Shown here: positions 15,192 to 23,429 of the stretch, in pieces | Layout: the number at the start of each line of letters is the position of its first letter | Numbering within the stretch: position 1 is the first letter of the stretch | Assembly (NCBI RefSeq): GCF_014191425.1 | Contig: NZ_JACHWP010000002.1 | Coordinates: forward strand, 1 to 64,000 | Direction of reading: 5' to 3' | Length of the DNA: 64,000 bases | Source: Helcobacillus massiliensis | GTDB lineage: Bacteria; Actinomycetota; Actinomycetes; Actinomycetales; Dermabacteraceae | Position numbers and translations under genes: made by a program | The notes under the pieces: generated by a model | Seen by the model: the letters and a program-made list of their open reading frames with translations, nothing else | The model's database searches: none | Told to the model about the DNA's origin: nothing

Positions 15192-16724
15192 TCACAACCC
15201 CTTGGGCACGATACGGACCGTCTCCGGGTTGAATGTCTTCTTCCCCCGCTGATGCCGGTACAGAAACACTGTGCAGAAGAGATCGATGATTCGCCGCTTG
15301 ATCATGAGATCGGCTTCATCGAAAGCAGCAACTGGGTCAACTGCGTCAACGACGCCTCCGAGGTCTCGCATCATCATGAGAGAGAGGCGCTCCTTCGTCA
15401 GCTCATCAATCTCGGCACGTTCCCTGTCTCGGATCCTCTTCAGGTCGAACCCTTCGATGACGGCTTGGTCATAGTCCCGCTGTGCCCGGATGATGCGGGC
15501 CTCGTGGGCAGCGATCTGCGCAGCAATCTCCGTGATGCGCGGCTGATCAATCGGCTCCAATGCGTCAACTAGGTCCGGGCGACCGAGTCGCGCACGGATG
15601 ATGCGCAGGACCCAGTCATCGATCTGGGCCCGTGACCGCGCCAAATGGCACTCAGGGCACCGATACCTCTGCCCATGGGCCCTCACGGGCACGTGGCACT
15701 CCCCGCACTGGTAGAGCCCCGAGCCGAGATGAAGGCGAGCAGTCGATCCCTTCCGGTTCGTGATCCGCTCGGGAGCATCAAGCCGTTGCTGCACGCGCCA
15801 CCACGTTGCGTCATCGACGATCGGGTCCCAGAGACCACGCACCGGCTCTCCGTCGCTCCCTCGAACGATCTGAGCGTGCCAGCTGCGCCGCTTGTTGTCT
15901 TCTCGGGCCCGTCGGTCCGTGTAGACCGAGTAGCCCGCGTATCGAGGATTGCGCAGAATGCCGAGGACGGTCGAGGAGGACCAAGGGCCATCGTCCGGCA
16001 CGGGCTTGGGGTCCAGTCCTTCGGCGGCGCGGCGTTCATTACGCTCAATGGCCAGGGTCCGCGAATGCTTGGGCAGGTGTGGAAGTGAGCGAGGAATATG
16101 AGGTCCGGTCTTGCCCGAAAGGCCGGCCGCGATCGCTGCGATCGACGGCCCGTCATGGATGGCGAACAATCGAAAGATCTCCCTGGCCGCCTCTGCCTCT
16201 GCCGGGACCAGACTCCCGTCGATGTTGTAGCCCAGGGGGCGAACCCCCTTAGGCGGACGCCCCTGCTTGGCCCTCTGCAGGTGTGCGCGGGACTGGCGCT
16301 CGGACTTCCTCTCCACTTCGCCGCGCGCAGCTGCAGCCTTCACCCGAACGAAGAACCGCCCGGAGTCCGATGCGAGGTCGGCTTCCCCGCTGACGGTCAC
16401 AAGACTCAGTCGCTGTTCTTCGGCCGCATCGATCCAATCCTCGAGCTGACGGGGCTGGCGCGTCAGGCGGTCGAGGTCATAGCAGACGATCGCACTGAAC
16501 CGACCCGCCTCGTAGTCCGCCACCATCCGGTCGTATGCGGGCCGCTTCTTCGTCTTGTCGGTCGCTGACTTGGACTGGTCCACGTACTCCCCGGCCAGCT
16601 GCCAGCCGTTGCGTTCGACGATCTCGAGGCAGTCCTCGCGCTGACGCTCGATCGCCAGGCCGTCCATTTCTCTGTCCTGGGAGATGCGCAGGTAGACGGC
16701 GGCTCGAACCGGGTTCGTGGACAT
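15192..16724 (-). CDS. Large serine integrase
   Basis: The 510-residue protein has the large serine recombinase layout: a catalytic domain (AAVYLRISQDREMDG, serine near residue 15, and CYDLDRLTRQPRQLEDW), a recombinase domain (LLxxLRNPRYAGY-type stretch near residue 265), a zinc ribbon (YQCGECH...YRCPECH near residues 345-365) and a coiled-coil arm. It would integrate and excise the element between short att sites. TAGACT lies six bases before the ATG, so its mRNA is probably leaderless, as for many host genes here. The attachment site should lie just upstream of the gene, beyond 16724. Confidence 0.92.
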   Translation of the reverse strand: MSTNPVRAAVYLRISQDREMDGLAIERQREDCLEIVERNGWQLAGEYVDQSKSATDKTKKRPAYDRMVADYEAGRFSAIVCYDLDRLTRQPRQLEDWIDAAEEQRLSLVTVSGEADLASDSGRFFVRVKAAAARGEVERKSERQSRAHLQRAKQGRPPKGVRPLGYNIDGSLVPAEAEAAREIFRLFAIHDGPSIAAIAAGLSGKTGPHIPRSLPHLPKHSRTLAIERNERRAAEGLDPKPVPDDGPWSSSTVLGILRNPRYAGYSVYTDRRAREDNKRRSWHAQIVRGSDGEPVRGLWDPIVDDATWWRVQQRLDAPERITNRKGSTARLHLGSGLYQCGECHVPVRAHGQRYRCPECHLARSRAQIDDWVLRIIRARLGRPDLVDALEPIDQPRITEIAAQIAAHEARIIRAQRDYDQAVIEGFDLKRIRDRERAEIDELTKERLSLMMMRDLGGVVDAVDPVAAFDEADLMIKRRIIDLFCTVFLYRHQRGKKTFNPETVRIVPKGL

Positions 16725-17030
16725 GCGATCAGTCTACCGGCAGACGTTGATTCGTACCGGAACTCACGAGCCGGATCCATGCCCGTGGGATCGATGCCCG
16801 CAGCATCGATCAGGCTGGTTTCTCAGAGTTATCGATGGAGGGCCCGATGATGAGCTAAGAGGGCGGGGCCACTGCAGAACTTCACCATTAGCCCCGCAAT
16901 ATCAGACAGCTCCAATCACCGCACTTCTACAACATGGGGCGCGGTTGGCCAGATCGTCTCCATTGAATACCTACGGAGCTGACGAAGCCGCTCGAGCTAC
17001 CCAGCTCATACCGGCTAGAAGGCTTCCGGC
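16725..17030. other. Gene-free stretch beside the integrase, candidate attachment region
   Basis: No gene is visible. TAGACT (16731-16736, minus strand) is the integrase -10 box. GATCGATGC (16789-16797) and GCATCGATC (16803-16811) form a 9-bp stem with a five-base loop. Serine-integrase attachment sites normally lie next to the gene, so an attL or attR is expected here. I could not find a convincing matching core elsewhere in the window. Confidence 0.4.
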
Positions 17031-17701
17031 CTACACTTCCGTCTGGTCGTCAGGTATCTCAAGAGAACTAGCCTGGTCAAGCATCTGCAGCAACTCCTCT
17101 GTCGGTGTGCCAGCAGGCCCCGAAGCCATCGCAGTGATCTTTTTCGAGATCTGATTGCGCGCCAGGACCTCCTCGGTGAAGCTTGACTTATCCAGGGATA
17201 CCGCACCGGCTGACCACGCGCGGTGTACCAGATTCAGGGTTGACACTTCGCACACGGCAACATTGGACACCAGCAGCACCGCCGCCTGATATCGGTCATC
17301 GATTCCATGGTCGCCGACGCGCGAGGCTACATTGGTGTCTCCATGCCCGAAGTCGCAGTAGAGCCAGGCGTCCGCCAAGGTCGTGTCGGCAACCGGTGCG
17401 CCCAACGGCCCTGTGCCACACCCGACTTGCATCGCGTATCCGAGGGTCTGCCGGCTCTTCGGATTGAACCGCGCCCACTGTTGCCGGAGCTCCTCGAGAG
17501 CCCTCACGAGCTCGTCGTCGTGCTCCACGTGGCCCAGCAAAGCATCGAGCACCTTCTCGTAGTGCAGGTCATCTTTCTCCATGAGGAACGGCCGCACTCG
17601 ACCAGCCAGAGACTCGAACGCCTCCTCGTCGGGAAGACTGATGTTGAGCGACTCCGGTACCCTGTGTCTCCGTCACCTATCAGGGATGCTGGCTGCGCCA
17701 T
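17031..17701 (-). pseudogene. Frameshifted or 5'-damaged hypothetical gene
   Basis: The main frame (17597 to 17031) encodes a soluble protein starting around RPFLMEKDDLHYEKVLDALL and ending in DQTEV. The same frame continues upstream as ESLNISLPDEEAFESLAGRV without a start codon and meets a TGA. Another frame supplies ATG at 17701 and MAQPASLIGDGDTG. Joining the two frames near 17665 gives a smooth protein of about 223 residues, so I read this as a one-base frameshift. Function is unknown. A shorter intact gene from GTG at 17597 (188 residues) remains possible. Confidence 0.5.
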
Positions 17702-18442
17702 CCAACGATGCCGCGACTGGAACTCAACTGCGGGAGAATCCTCTTTTGGAGTTGCATCCGAACGCTGCGCGAACTCTCTGGAAGGCGCTCATGGACAACG
17801 CCTCCGGGCTCATCGCCGACGCCCTTGCCCTACCTGAGCGCGGCTCGTTCGGCCGTACCCGCTCGCTCACGGTCCTCGCACAGGAGCAGCGGGGCAAGGC
17901 GCTGTGGATCTACGAGACCTTCGGGCAGTCATGGGGTTCTGGCGCGGACGACGTCCGAGAAGTCCCGTGGCTCTGTCGGACGGTCGCCGCCACGCTGTGA
18001 AGTACATGGAGGCCTCCGTCTTCGGTGAGTAGCTCGCGCCGTTCTGGGGCGACTACGAGCCCTATGACCTCCCGGAGGACCAGTCACAGGAGGGCTGGAC
18101 GGCTCGCTTCGCGAAGAAGAGGAGTGAAGCCGAGGCCGCAGGCAAAAGAGCCAACGGGGAGAAGATGGCCGGCTACGTCGACCTGGACTCCTCGGGCGAG
18201 GCCGTGCTCCCCCCGGCGACGTCTCTGCAGGGACGATCGCCGACGACCTGCAGACCGCGGCGCAGGTCGTCGAAATGCTGCTGATCAAGGACCACAGCCG
18301 GATGAAGCTGGAAGCAACGACACCGTACGACAGCACGCACGAGCAAGAGCACAGGATCCTGCCGATCTCGCACCCCGAGGACTGGGCGGCGGCGCAGGAT
18401 TTCAGACACGGCGGCCATATCATCAAGGGCAGCGGGGACTGA
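17686..18442 (+). pseudogene. Decayed AbiV-family abortive infection gene
   Basis: Three frames together read as an AbiV-type HEPN protein. Frame one carries LWKALMDNASGLIADALALP and LTVLAQEQRGKALWIYETF (to about 17975), the signature AbiV helices. Frame three continues with VKYMEASVFGE, an in-frame TAG at 18030-18032, and FWGDYEPYDLPED (to about 18212). Frame two ends with DLQTAAQVVEMLLIKDHSRM and stops at 18440-18442. With at least two frameshifts and one nonsense codon it is a pseudogene. It is convergent with the restriction operon, and it suggests a relic of an older defence gene at this spot. Confidence 0.65.
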
Positions 18443-18478
18443 ACAACGCCGTCATCGCTGCCGCAGGCCCGTGCGAAA

Positions 18479-19600
18479 CTAGCCGGATTCACGCGCCACC
18501 CGGTCCGCGTAGCCGATGAGGCTCGTGACGAGCATGAGCACTTGGATGCAGTTCCGCTTGTTGAACTGGCGCGAGGAAACACCGTGGACGCTCGCGTGGC
18601 GCGAGTAGTAGTGCGGCACCTTGTCGCCTTTGTCCTTCCAAAACTGCTCGTGCGCGTTCCAAATCGGGAGCCACACAAGTGCTTCTCGGACGCCCATCTC
18701 GTCGATGGCCTCGGGGACACCGGCGTCCCTCTTGCGATTCGTGATGACCTCACGGGCCTTCCGATCAGGATAGAAGCGATAGATCAGCGTATCCAGCGTG
18801 ACGGTGAACATGGCCTGGGCTGAACGAGCGTGGCCGGCGCGCATCGCGCCGAGGCCGTCGAGGGCGAAGCCCAGCTCATTGCTGACCGCCTCGTGGTCCG
18901 CCCGTTCCAGTACGTCGGCGCAGTCCTCCATGAGCGACTCGTAGCAGTCGCTGAGCACTCGTCGCCGTCCTGCGCGATCCTTCGCCCGCAACAGCCGCAA
19001 CGCCGTCCGCCCCCGGGGCACGAGATAGAGCGGGATGCCCTCCTGCTCGACGAACTCGTGGACGTCGCTCGCCCTGATCTCGCCCGCGTACTCCTTGAGG
19101 TTGGATGGCAGTAGGGCGCGATTGAGGCCGCGGAAAGCCGCTGGATCAAAGAGCGGCTCGAGGGACCCCCACAGACCCTCCATGGTCCTCGCGTGCTGTT
19201 CGGAGATCCCCTTGAGCATCTCCAGAGTCGCTGGACCGAGAACCGGAGCCTGCAGCGCAGGCAGGTCGAGCGCTGGCACCGAGAAGGTGGGGACGCTGGC
19301 GACGATCGAAGCCATCTGCTCCTGGAGCCGCTCATTAATCGGCGCAACGGCCTCGCGTGCGAGGGCGCTGTAGTCGGGCATCACCGAACTCATCCGCTCC
19401 TGAAAGGGCGCGACGATGCTGGCCAGGAAATTGTCCATATTGGGGAGCAGCGAACTGGCGAACCCTGACGGCATGCGGAACCCGCCATTTCGGTCGACCA
19501 CCTCTTCCTCGCTCGACTCGTCGGGCTCTGGCTCTTCGGCCTGCGGGGTGTACTCGTCGTCGGGGTCGACCCCGTGGTCGTCGTCCTCGTCCTGGATCAC
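18479..19600 (-). CDS. HEPN-like protein of the type III R-M operon
   Basis: The 373-residue product has an acidic, disordered N-terminus (about 35 residues), a helical middle rich in ALDLPALQAPVL-like repeats, and a C-terminal helical domain with RHASVH at residues 334-339. That is an R-x4-H motif as in HEPN ribonucleases, followed by a hydrophobic helix (IQVLMLVTSLIGYAD). I do not know its family name. It is the last gene of the operon and overlaps the preceding gene by four bases (ATGA), so it is translationally coupled to the R-M system. A backup toxin or RNA-cleaving effector is inferred. Confidence 0.65.
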   Translation of the reverse strand: MIQDEDDDHGVDPDDEYTPQAEEPEPDESSEEEVVDRNGGFRMPSGFASSLLPNMDNFLASIVAPFQERMSSVMPDYSALAREAVAPINERLQEQMASIVASVPTFSVPALDLPALQAPVLGPATLEMLKGISEQHARTMEGLWGSLEPLFDPAAFRGLNRALLPSNLKEYAGEIRASDVHEFVEQEGIPLYLVPRGRTALRLLRAKDRAGRRRVLSDCYESLMEDCADVLERADHEAVSNELGFALDGLGAMRAGHARSAQAMFTVTLDTLIYRFYPDRKAREVITNRKRDAGVPEAIDEMGVREALVWLPIWNAHEQFWKDKGDKVPHYYSRHASVHGVSSRQFNKRNCIQVLMLVTSLIGYADRVARESG

Positions 19601-20433
19601 GACGAGCTTCCATCGGCGATCCGCGCGCCATCCAGTCTCCGATGGACCATCGAGACCATCGTCAGCGCCTCGAGCAGCTCGTCGTCGCTCACGGACCGGT
19701 TCAGCCTCCAGTCGTGCGCCGTCGGGCTGCGATAGAGGCCGCCGAGTCCTTTGATCAAGTTCGCGAGCCCCGTCTGCTCGTCGCGCTCAGTCTGCGTACC
19801 CAGCTCGTTGATCGCGAGTGCTGGTACGCCAGTCTTGCCAAGGGCGAGCGCCGCGTCGACAAGAGCCGCGCCGTCGCCCTGAAGTCCCACGGCCCTCCGC
19901 AACCGCTCGAAGATGATCTTGGTCGCCTCCAGGCAGGCGCGGAAGTGCACCTTCTTCAGCACCTCGACAGAGCAGTAGCGCAGCACCTCGGGATGGACCT
20001 TCCGGCGCTGCAGCTCGTTGTGGATGGACGTGGCGATACGAGTCGCCTCGTCGAGCGTCTGCGCCTTCGCCTCGCGGGCGACCTCGCCCTTGTCGTTGAC
20101 GCGCAGACCGACGAAGGCAAGATGCTCATTGAGCCGATCCTCGCGCAGTGTGGACAGCTCGAGGTCGTTCCGATACCGCACTGGCTCCATCGCCGTCACG
20201 ATGAACGTGATGATCCGCCTCGGATTGGCGAATCGACTCTGCGCTACGACGAATGCCTCGGCGAGGCGGACTCGCTTGGTCGCGCCACGGAGCGGGTCCT
20301 GCATGTCCAGGCGCGACAGAAGTTCCCCGATCTCGCCGCCGGTCAGCCCATCCGAAGTGTCGGCGAGCACCGCCGCCACCGACTGCAGGACCGAGTAGGA
20401 CCACGGCGGCTGCGGCGGCTTCGAAGTGGTCAC
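19597..20433 (-). CDS. TIGR02391/Ymh-type HEPN-like protein
   Basis: The 278-residue protein carries the C-terminal pattern of the TIGR02391 (Hypothetical_Ymh) family: HPEVLRYCSVEVLKKVHFRA, a long helix, then LIKGLGGLYRSPTAHDW, with R235-x4-H240. Members are helical, often sit near restriction-modification genes, and have an uncharacterised role. It overlaps res (ATGA) upstream and the next HEPN-like gene (ATGA) downstream. Both partners carry an R-x4-H motif, so the two may work as a pair. Function is not established. Confidence 0.72.
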   Translation of the reverse strand: MTTSKPPQPPWSYSVLQSVAAVLADTSDGLTGGEIGELLSRLDMQDPLRGATKRVRLAEAFVVAQSRFANPRRIITFIVTAMEPVRYRNDLELSTLREDRLNEHLAFVGLRVNDKGEVAREAKAQTLDEATRIATSIHNELQRRKVHPEVLRYCSVEVLKKVHFRACLEATKIIFERLRRAVGLQGDGAALVDAALALGKTGVPALAINELGTQTERDEQTGLANLIKGLGGLYRSPTAHDWRLNRSVSDDELLEALTMVSMVHRRLDGARIADGSSS

Positions 20434-23426
20434 TCCTGAGCCTGACCTTCTCCGTCGCTCAGGAGCTGCTTGATCATCACCGCGATCTCGTCGCGCTTCA
20501 CCTGAGGCCGGAAGGTGACGTCGAAGGACTCTGAGCTCAAGGACTCGAAGAACTGCCTCGCCGCCTTCATGCGAAGCTTCTCGCTCTCTCGGAGGTCAGA
20601 GCGCTTCTTGACGTCCTTCGTCTCGATGATGAAGTTCAGGGACAATCCGCCGTCCTCGCGCTTGAGCACGTACATGAAGTCCGGGCTCGTGGTGCCGCCG
20701 AAGTACAGAGGCACCTTGATCGACCGGCGCGGGATCTTCCCGAAGACGATGACCTCGTCGAGCTTCGAGTCGCGGATCGTGTCGTACTCCTTCGGCGAGT
20801 CGTACACGAACGCGTCGTACAGGAACTTGTCCGGCACGATGGCCTTGTCATCGCGGAAGACGCCGATGTTGCCCTGCGTGATGCTCTCGAGCGGGGCACC
20901 GTCTGCATCGGTGAGTTCAGTGCCGAGCACGAGTCCCTCGATCTTCGAGTACGTGAACCGCTCGAGGTAGTTGCGTTCCATCCACTCCGTGAACTCAGCG
21001 ACGAACTCATGCAGGGTCGCCTTGTTGAAGAAGTCGGCGGGGAGGCTCTTCTTCGCGTCGAGGCGGACGAGCCCCGCGTGGACACGATCGATTGGCAGGC
21101 CCGTCTGGGCACGGACACGCTTCAGCCAGTCGCCGTACGGCATCGTCTCGGTCGCGTTGAAGACCTTCTTCGTCTCCGTTCGGACCTCCAGGGACGAGCC
21201 CTCGTCAGCCTGCACGACGACGTCCTGCGTGAATCGACCAGCCTCCCGCCGGTAGATATCAGCTCCCAGCACCTCGTCGATGCACTCATCGATCTCGTCG
21301 GCCGTGAGCTCATCGAGACGGAGGTAGTACTTGGCGTTCAGCGTCTCCCAGAGGTCCTTGAGCTCGGAGTACCGCTCGGAGCGAATGCCGACCTTGACCT
21401 TCTGATTGCCCTTCACGATCTTGTCAGGCTTCAGGCCCGTCTTGTTGAACGCGGGGTAGGCAGCAAACAGGTCCTCTTCGCGCCCCGGTACGACGTTCTT
21501 GTCCGAATCGACGAACCCCTGCTGCAGGAGTTCGATGAACAGTTCCGTCTCAGTCTTGCCGAGTTCGTCGGCGACCTTGGGAAGCAGCTCCTTCACCTTG
21601 GCCGGGCCTACGGCAACGTCGGAGTTGATCTCGTCGACGAGTGAATCGGCGAACTTCTTCTCCGTGTAGTCGATGAGGTAGGTGAGATAGAACTGCTCGC
21701 CCGCGAGACGAGTTCCCTTCGCATCCACGGGCAACCGGAGGCCTCGGCCCACCTCCTGGAGCTTCGAGATCTCCGACCCGGACGACCGGAGCTTGACGAT
21801 CTGGAACACGTTCGGGTTGTCCCAGCCCTCACGTAGCGTCCACTTCGAGAACAGGAATCGACGAGTGTTCGGCGCACCGTTCGCCGTCTCGAAGGACAGC
21901 ATCGCCTCCTTGTTGCGGAGGATGTCGTCGACCTCGCGCTGGATGGCCTCGTCGGTAGTGGCGTTGTCCGCGGAGAAGTATCCACCGTTCGTCGCCTCGA
22001 CGTCAGCGAGCGACGCCCGCAGGTAGGCGACATACTCCTTCGCGACGGGCGAGGAGTCGCCCTCGCGCTTCTCGATCTCCGCGGTGAGCCGTGCAGCGAG
22101 GAGCTCCTCGAAGCGCTGCCTGAGGTGCCCTTTCGAACCGTCGCTGCCGCGATAGGACTCGATCGAGTCGATGAAGAACAGGGTTAGCGTCTTGACCCTG
22201 GACGAGCGGCGGAAGTTCTCCCACTCGGTCTCGAAGTGGTTGTCGAGTGCCTGCCGCATCATCAGGCTCTGATAGGTGTCGGAGTAGACCCGGGCCGAGA
22301 GGATGTCCCCTGTCCCCAGCGTCTGACCGTTGGACAGCGTGACGCCGGACTTGATCGTCGGGTTGTCGGTCTTACCGATCCCCTCGATTGTGATGCCCGC
22401 GAATGCGCCGTCCGCAATGCCGAGGGACTCCCCCATATCGAAGGTGAGGGACTTCCCCGTGCCGATGTTCTGGAACGTCGCCTGCTTCGGCTTGCGCGCA
22501 GAGACGCTCGTGAGTTTCAGGCGCGTCGTATCGCTGCTGCTGTCCTGTGGGTACTGGACCTGGACGCCCTTGACCAGCTGCTCGTTGAACGACTCGACGG
22601 CACCGAGGTTGAACACGAGGTTGTTGTAATCGGTCTTCCCCGTCTTGCCGAGCTCCGGGAACGTCGCGCCGAAGCGGAAGACCGCCAAGGGCTGGATCTC
22701 GTCGATGAGCGTCTGATACGCCTTGTTGTCGCGTCGGAAGCGATGCGGCTCATCCATGATGACGATGGGGCGAGTCCCACGAAGCGCCTCGTAAGGGACA
22801 CTGGTCGTGCCGAGCACCGTCTGGTCGTAGTCGAACGCCATCGTCTTCTTCGACTGCAGCATGCCGTCGGTCATGAGGAGAGCGGAGATCCGACCAGGCG
22901 AGAGCCGCGAACCGTGCACGAAGTTAACGACCGAGTTCGGCATCATCTTCCGCCCCTTCGATCGCTTCTGCGGATCGAGGACATCGAGGCGCAGCTCCAT
23001 CTGCGGGCCGTACGCATCAGCGAAGTACTGGCGTGCGTAGTCCGACCGGATGAACGCCTTCGCGCCTTCCTTGATCGGTGTCGAAGGCACGAGAAGGATG
23101 AACTTCGTGAAGCCGTAGAGCCGGTTCAGCTCGTACATGAGCTGCGTGTAGACCAACGTCTTGCCGGTGCCGGTCTCCATCTTGGCGTCGACCCCGAGAA
23201 CACCGTCATCTACGTGTCCCCGCCATGGACGAGGGATCGCAGCGATCCCGTCTACGACACCGGACTGGATCGCATTGATGTTCTCGCGAATCTGAGGATC
23301 GGCCGGGTCGAATGCGATGTTCGCCTCGGGTGGGGTACTAGTGTCGAACTCCACGTCCTTGAAGACGCGGGTCAGCGCATTCAGCGCACGCTGCTGATGC
23401 TCCAGAGTCTGAAGTCGGATCTGCAT
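20430..23426 (-). CDS. Type III restriction enzyme, Res subunit
   Basis: The 998-residue protein has a superfamily 2 helicase/translocase core: Walker A METGTGKT (residues 83-90), DEPH box (225-228) and motif VI QEVGRGLRLP. The C-terminal PD-(D/E)xK-like nuclease shows SPDFMYVL followed by FIIETKDVKKR. In type III enzymes it forms a complex with Mod, scans from two inverted unmethylated sites and cuts nearby. Length is usual for the family. The start is three bases after the mod stop, so translation is coupled. All key motifs are intact. Confidence 0.93.
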   Translation of the reverse strand: MQIRLQTLEHQQRALNALTRVFKDVEFDTSTPPEANIAFDPADPQIRENINAIQSGVVDGIAAIPRPWRGHVDDGVLGVDAKMETGTGKTLVYTQLMYELNRLYGFTKFILLVPSTPIKEGAKAFIRSDYARQYFADAYGPQMELRLDVLDPQKRSKGRKMMPNSVVNFVHGSRLSPGRISALLMTDGMLQSKKTMAFDYDQTVLGTTSVPYEALRGTRPIVIMDEPHRFRRDNKAYQTLIDEIQPLAVFRFGATFPELGKTGKTDYNNLVFNLGAVESFNEQLVKGVQVQYPQDSSSDTTRLKLTSVSARKPKQATFQNIGTGKSLTFDMGESLGIADGAFAGITIEGIGKTDNPTIKSGVTLSNGQTLGTGDILSARVYSDTYQSLMMRQALDNHFETEWENFRRSSRVKTLTLFFIDSIESYRGSDGSKGHLRQRFEELLAARLTAEIEKREGDSSPVAKEYVAYLRASLADVEATNGGYFSADNATTDEAIQREVDDILRNKEAMLSFETANGAPNTRRFLFSKWTLREGWDNPNVFQIVKLRSSGSEISKLQEVGRGLRLPVDAKGTRLAGEQFYLTYLIDYTEKKFADSLVDEINSDVAVGPAKVKELLPKVADELGKTETELFIELLQQGFVDSDKNVVPGREEDLFAAYPAFNKTGLKPDKIVKGNQKVKVGIRSERYSELKDLWETLNAKYYLRLDELTADEIDECIDEVLGADIYRREAGRFTQDVVVQADEGSSLEVRTETKKVFNATETMPYGDWLKRVRAQTGLPIDRVHAGLVRLDAKKSLPADFFNKATLHEFVAEFTEWMERNYLERFTYSKIEGLVLGTELTDADGAPLESITQGNIGVFRDDKAIVPDKFLYDAFVYDSPKEYDTIRDSKLDEVIVFGKIPRRSIKVPLYFGGTTSPDFMYVLKREDGGLSLNFIIETKDVKKRSDLRESEKLRMKAARQFFESLSSESFDVTFRPQVKRDEIAVMIKQLLSDGEGQAQE

Positions 23427-23429
23427 GGA

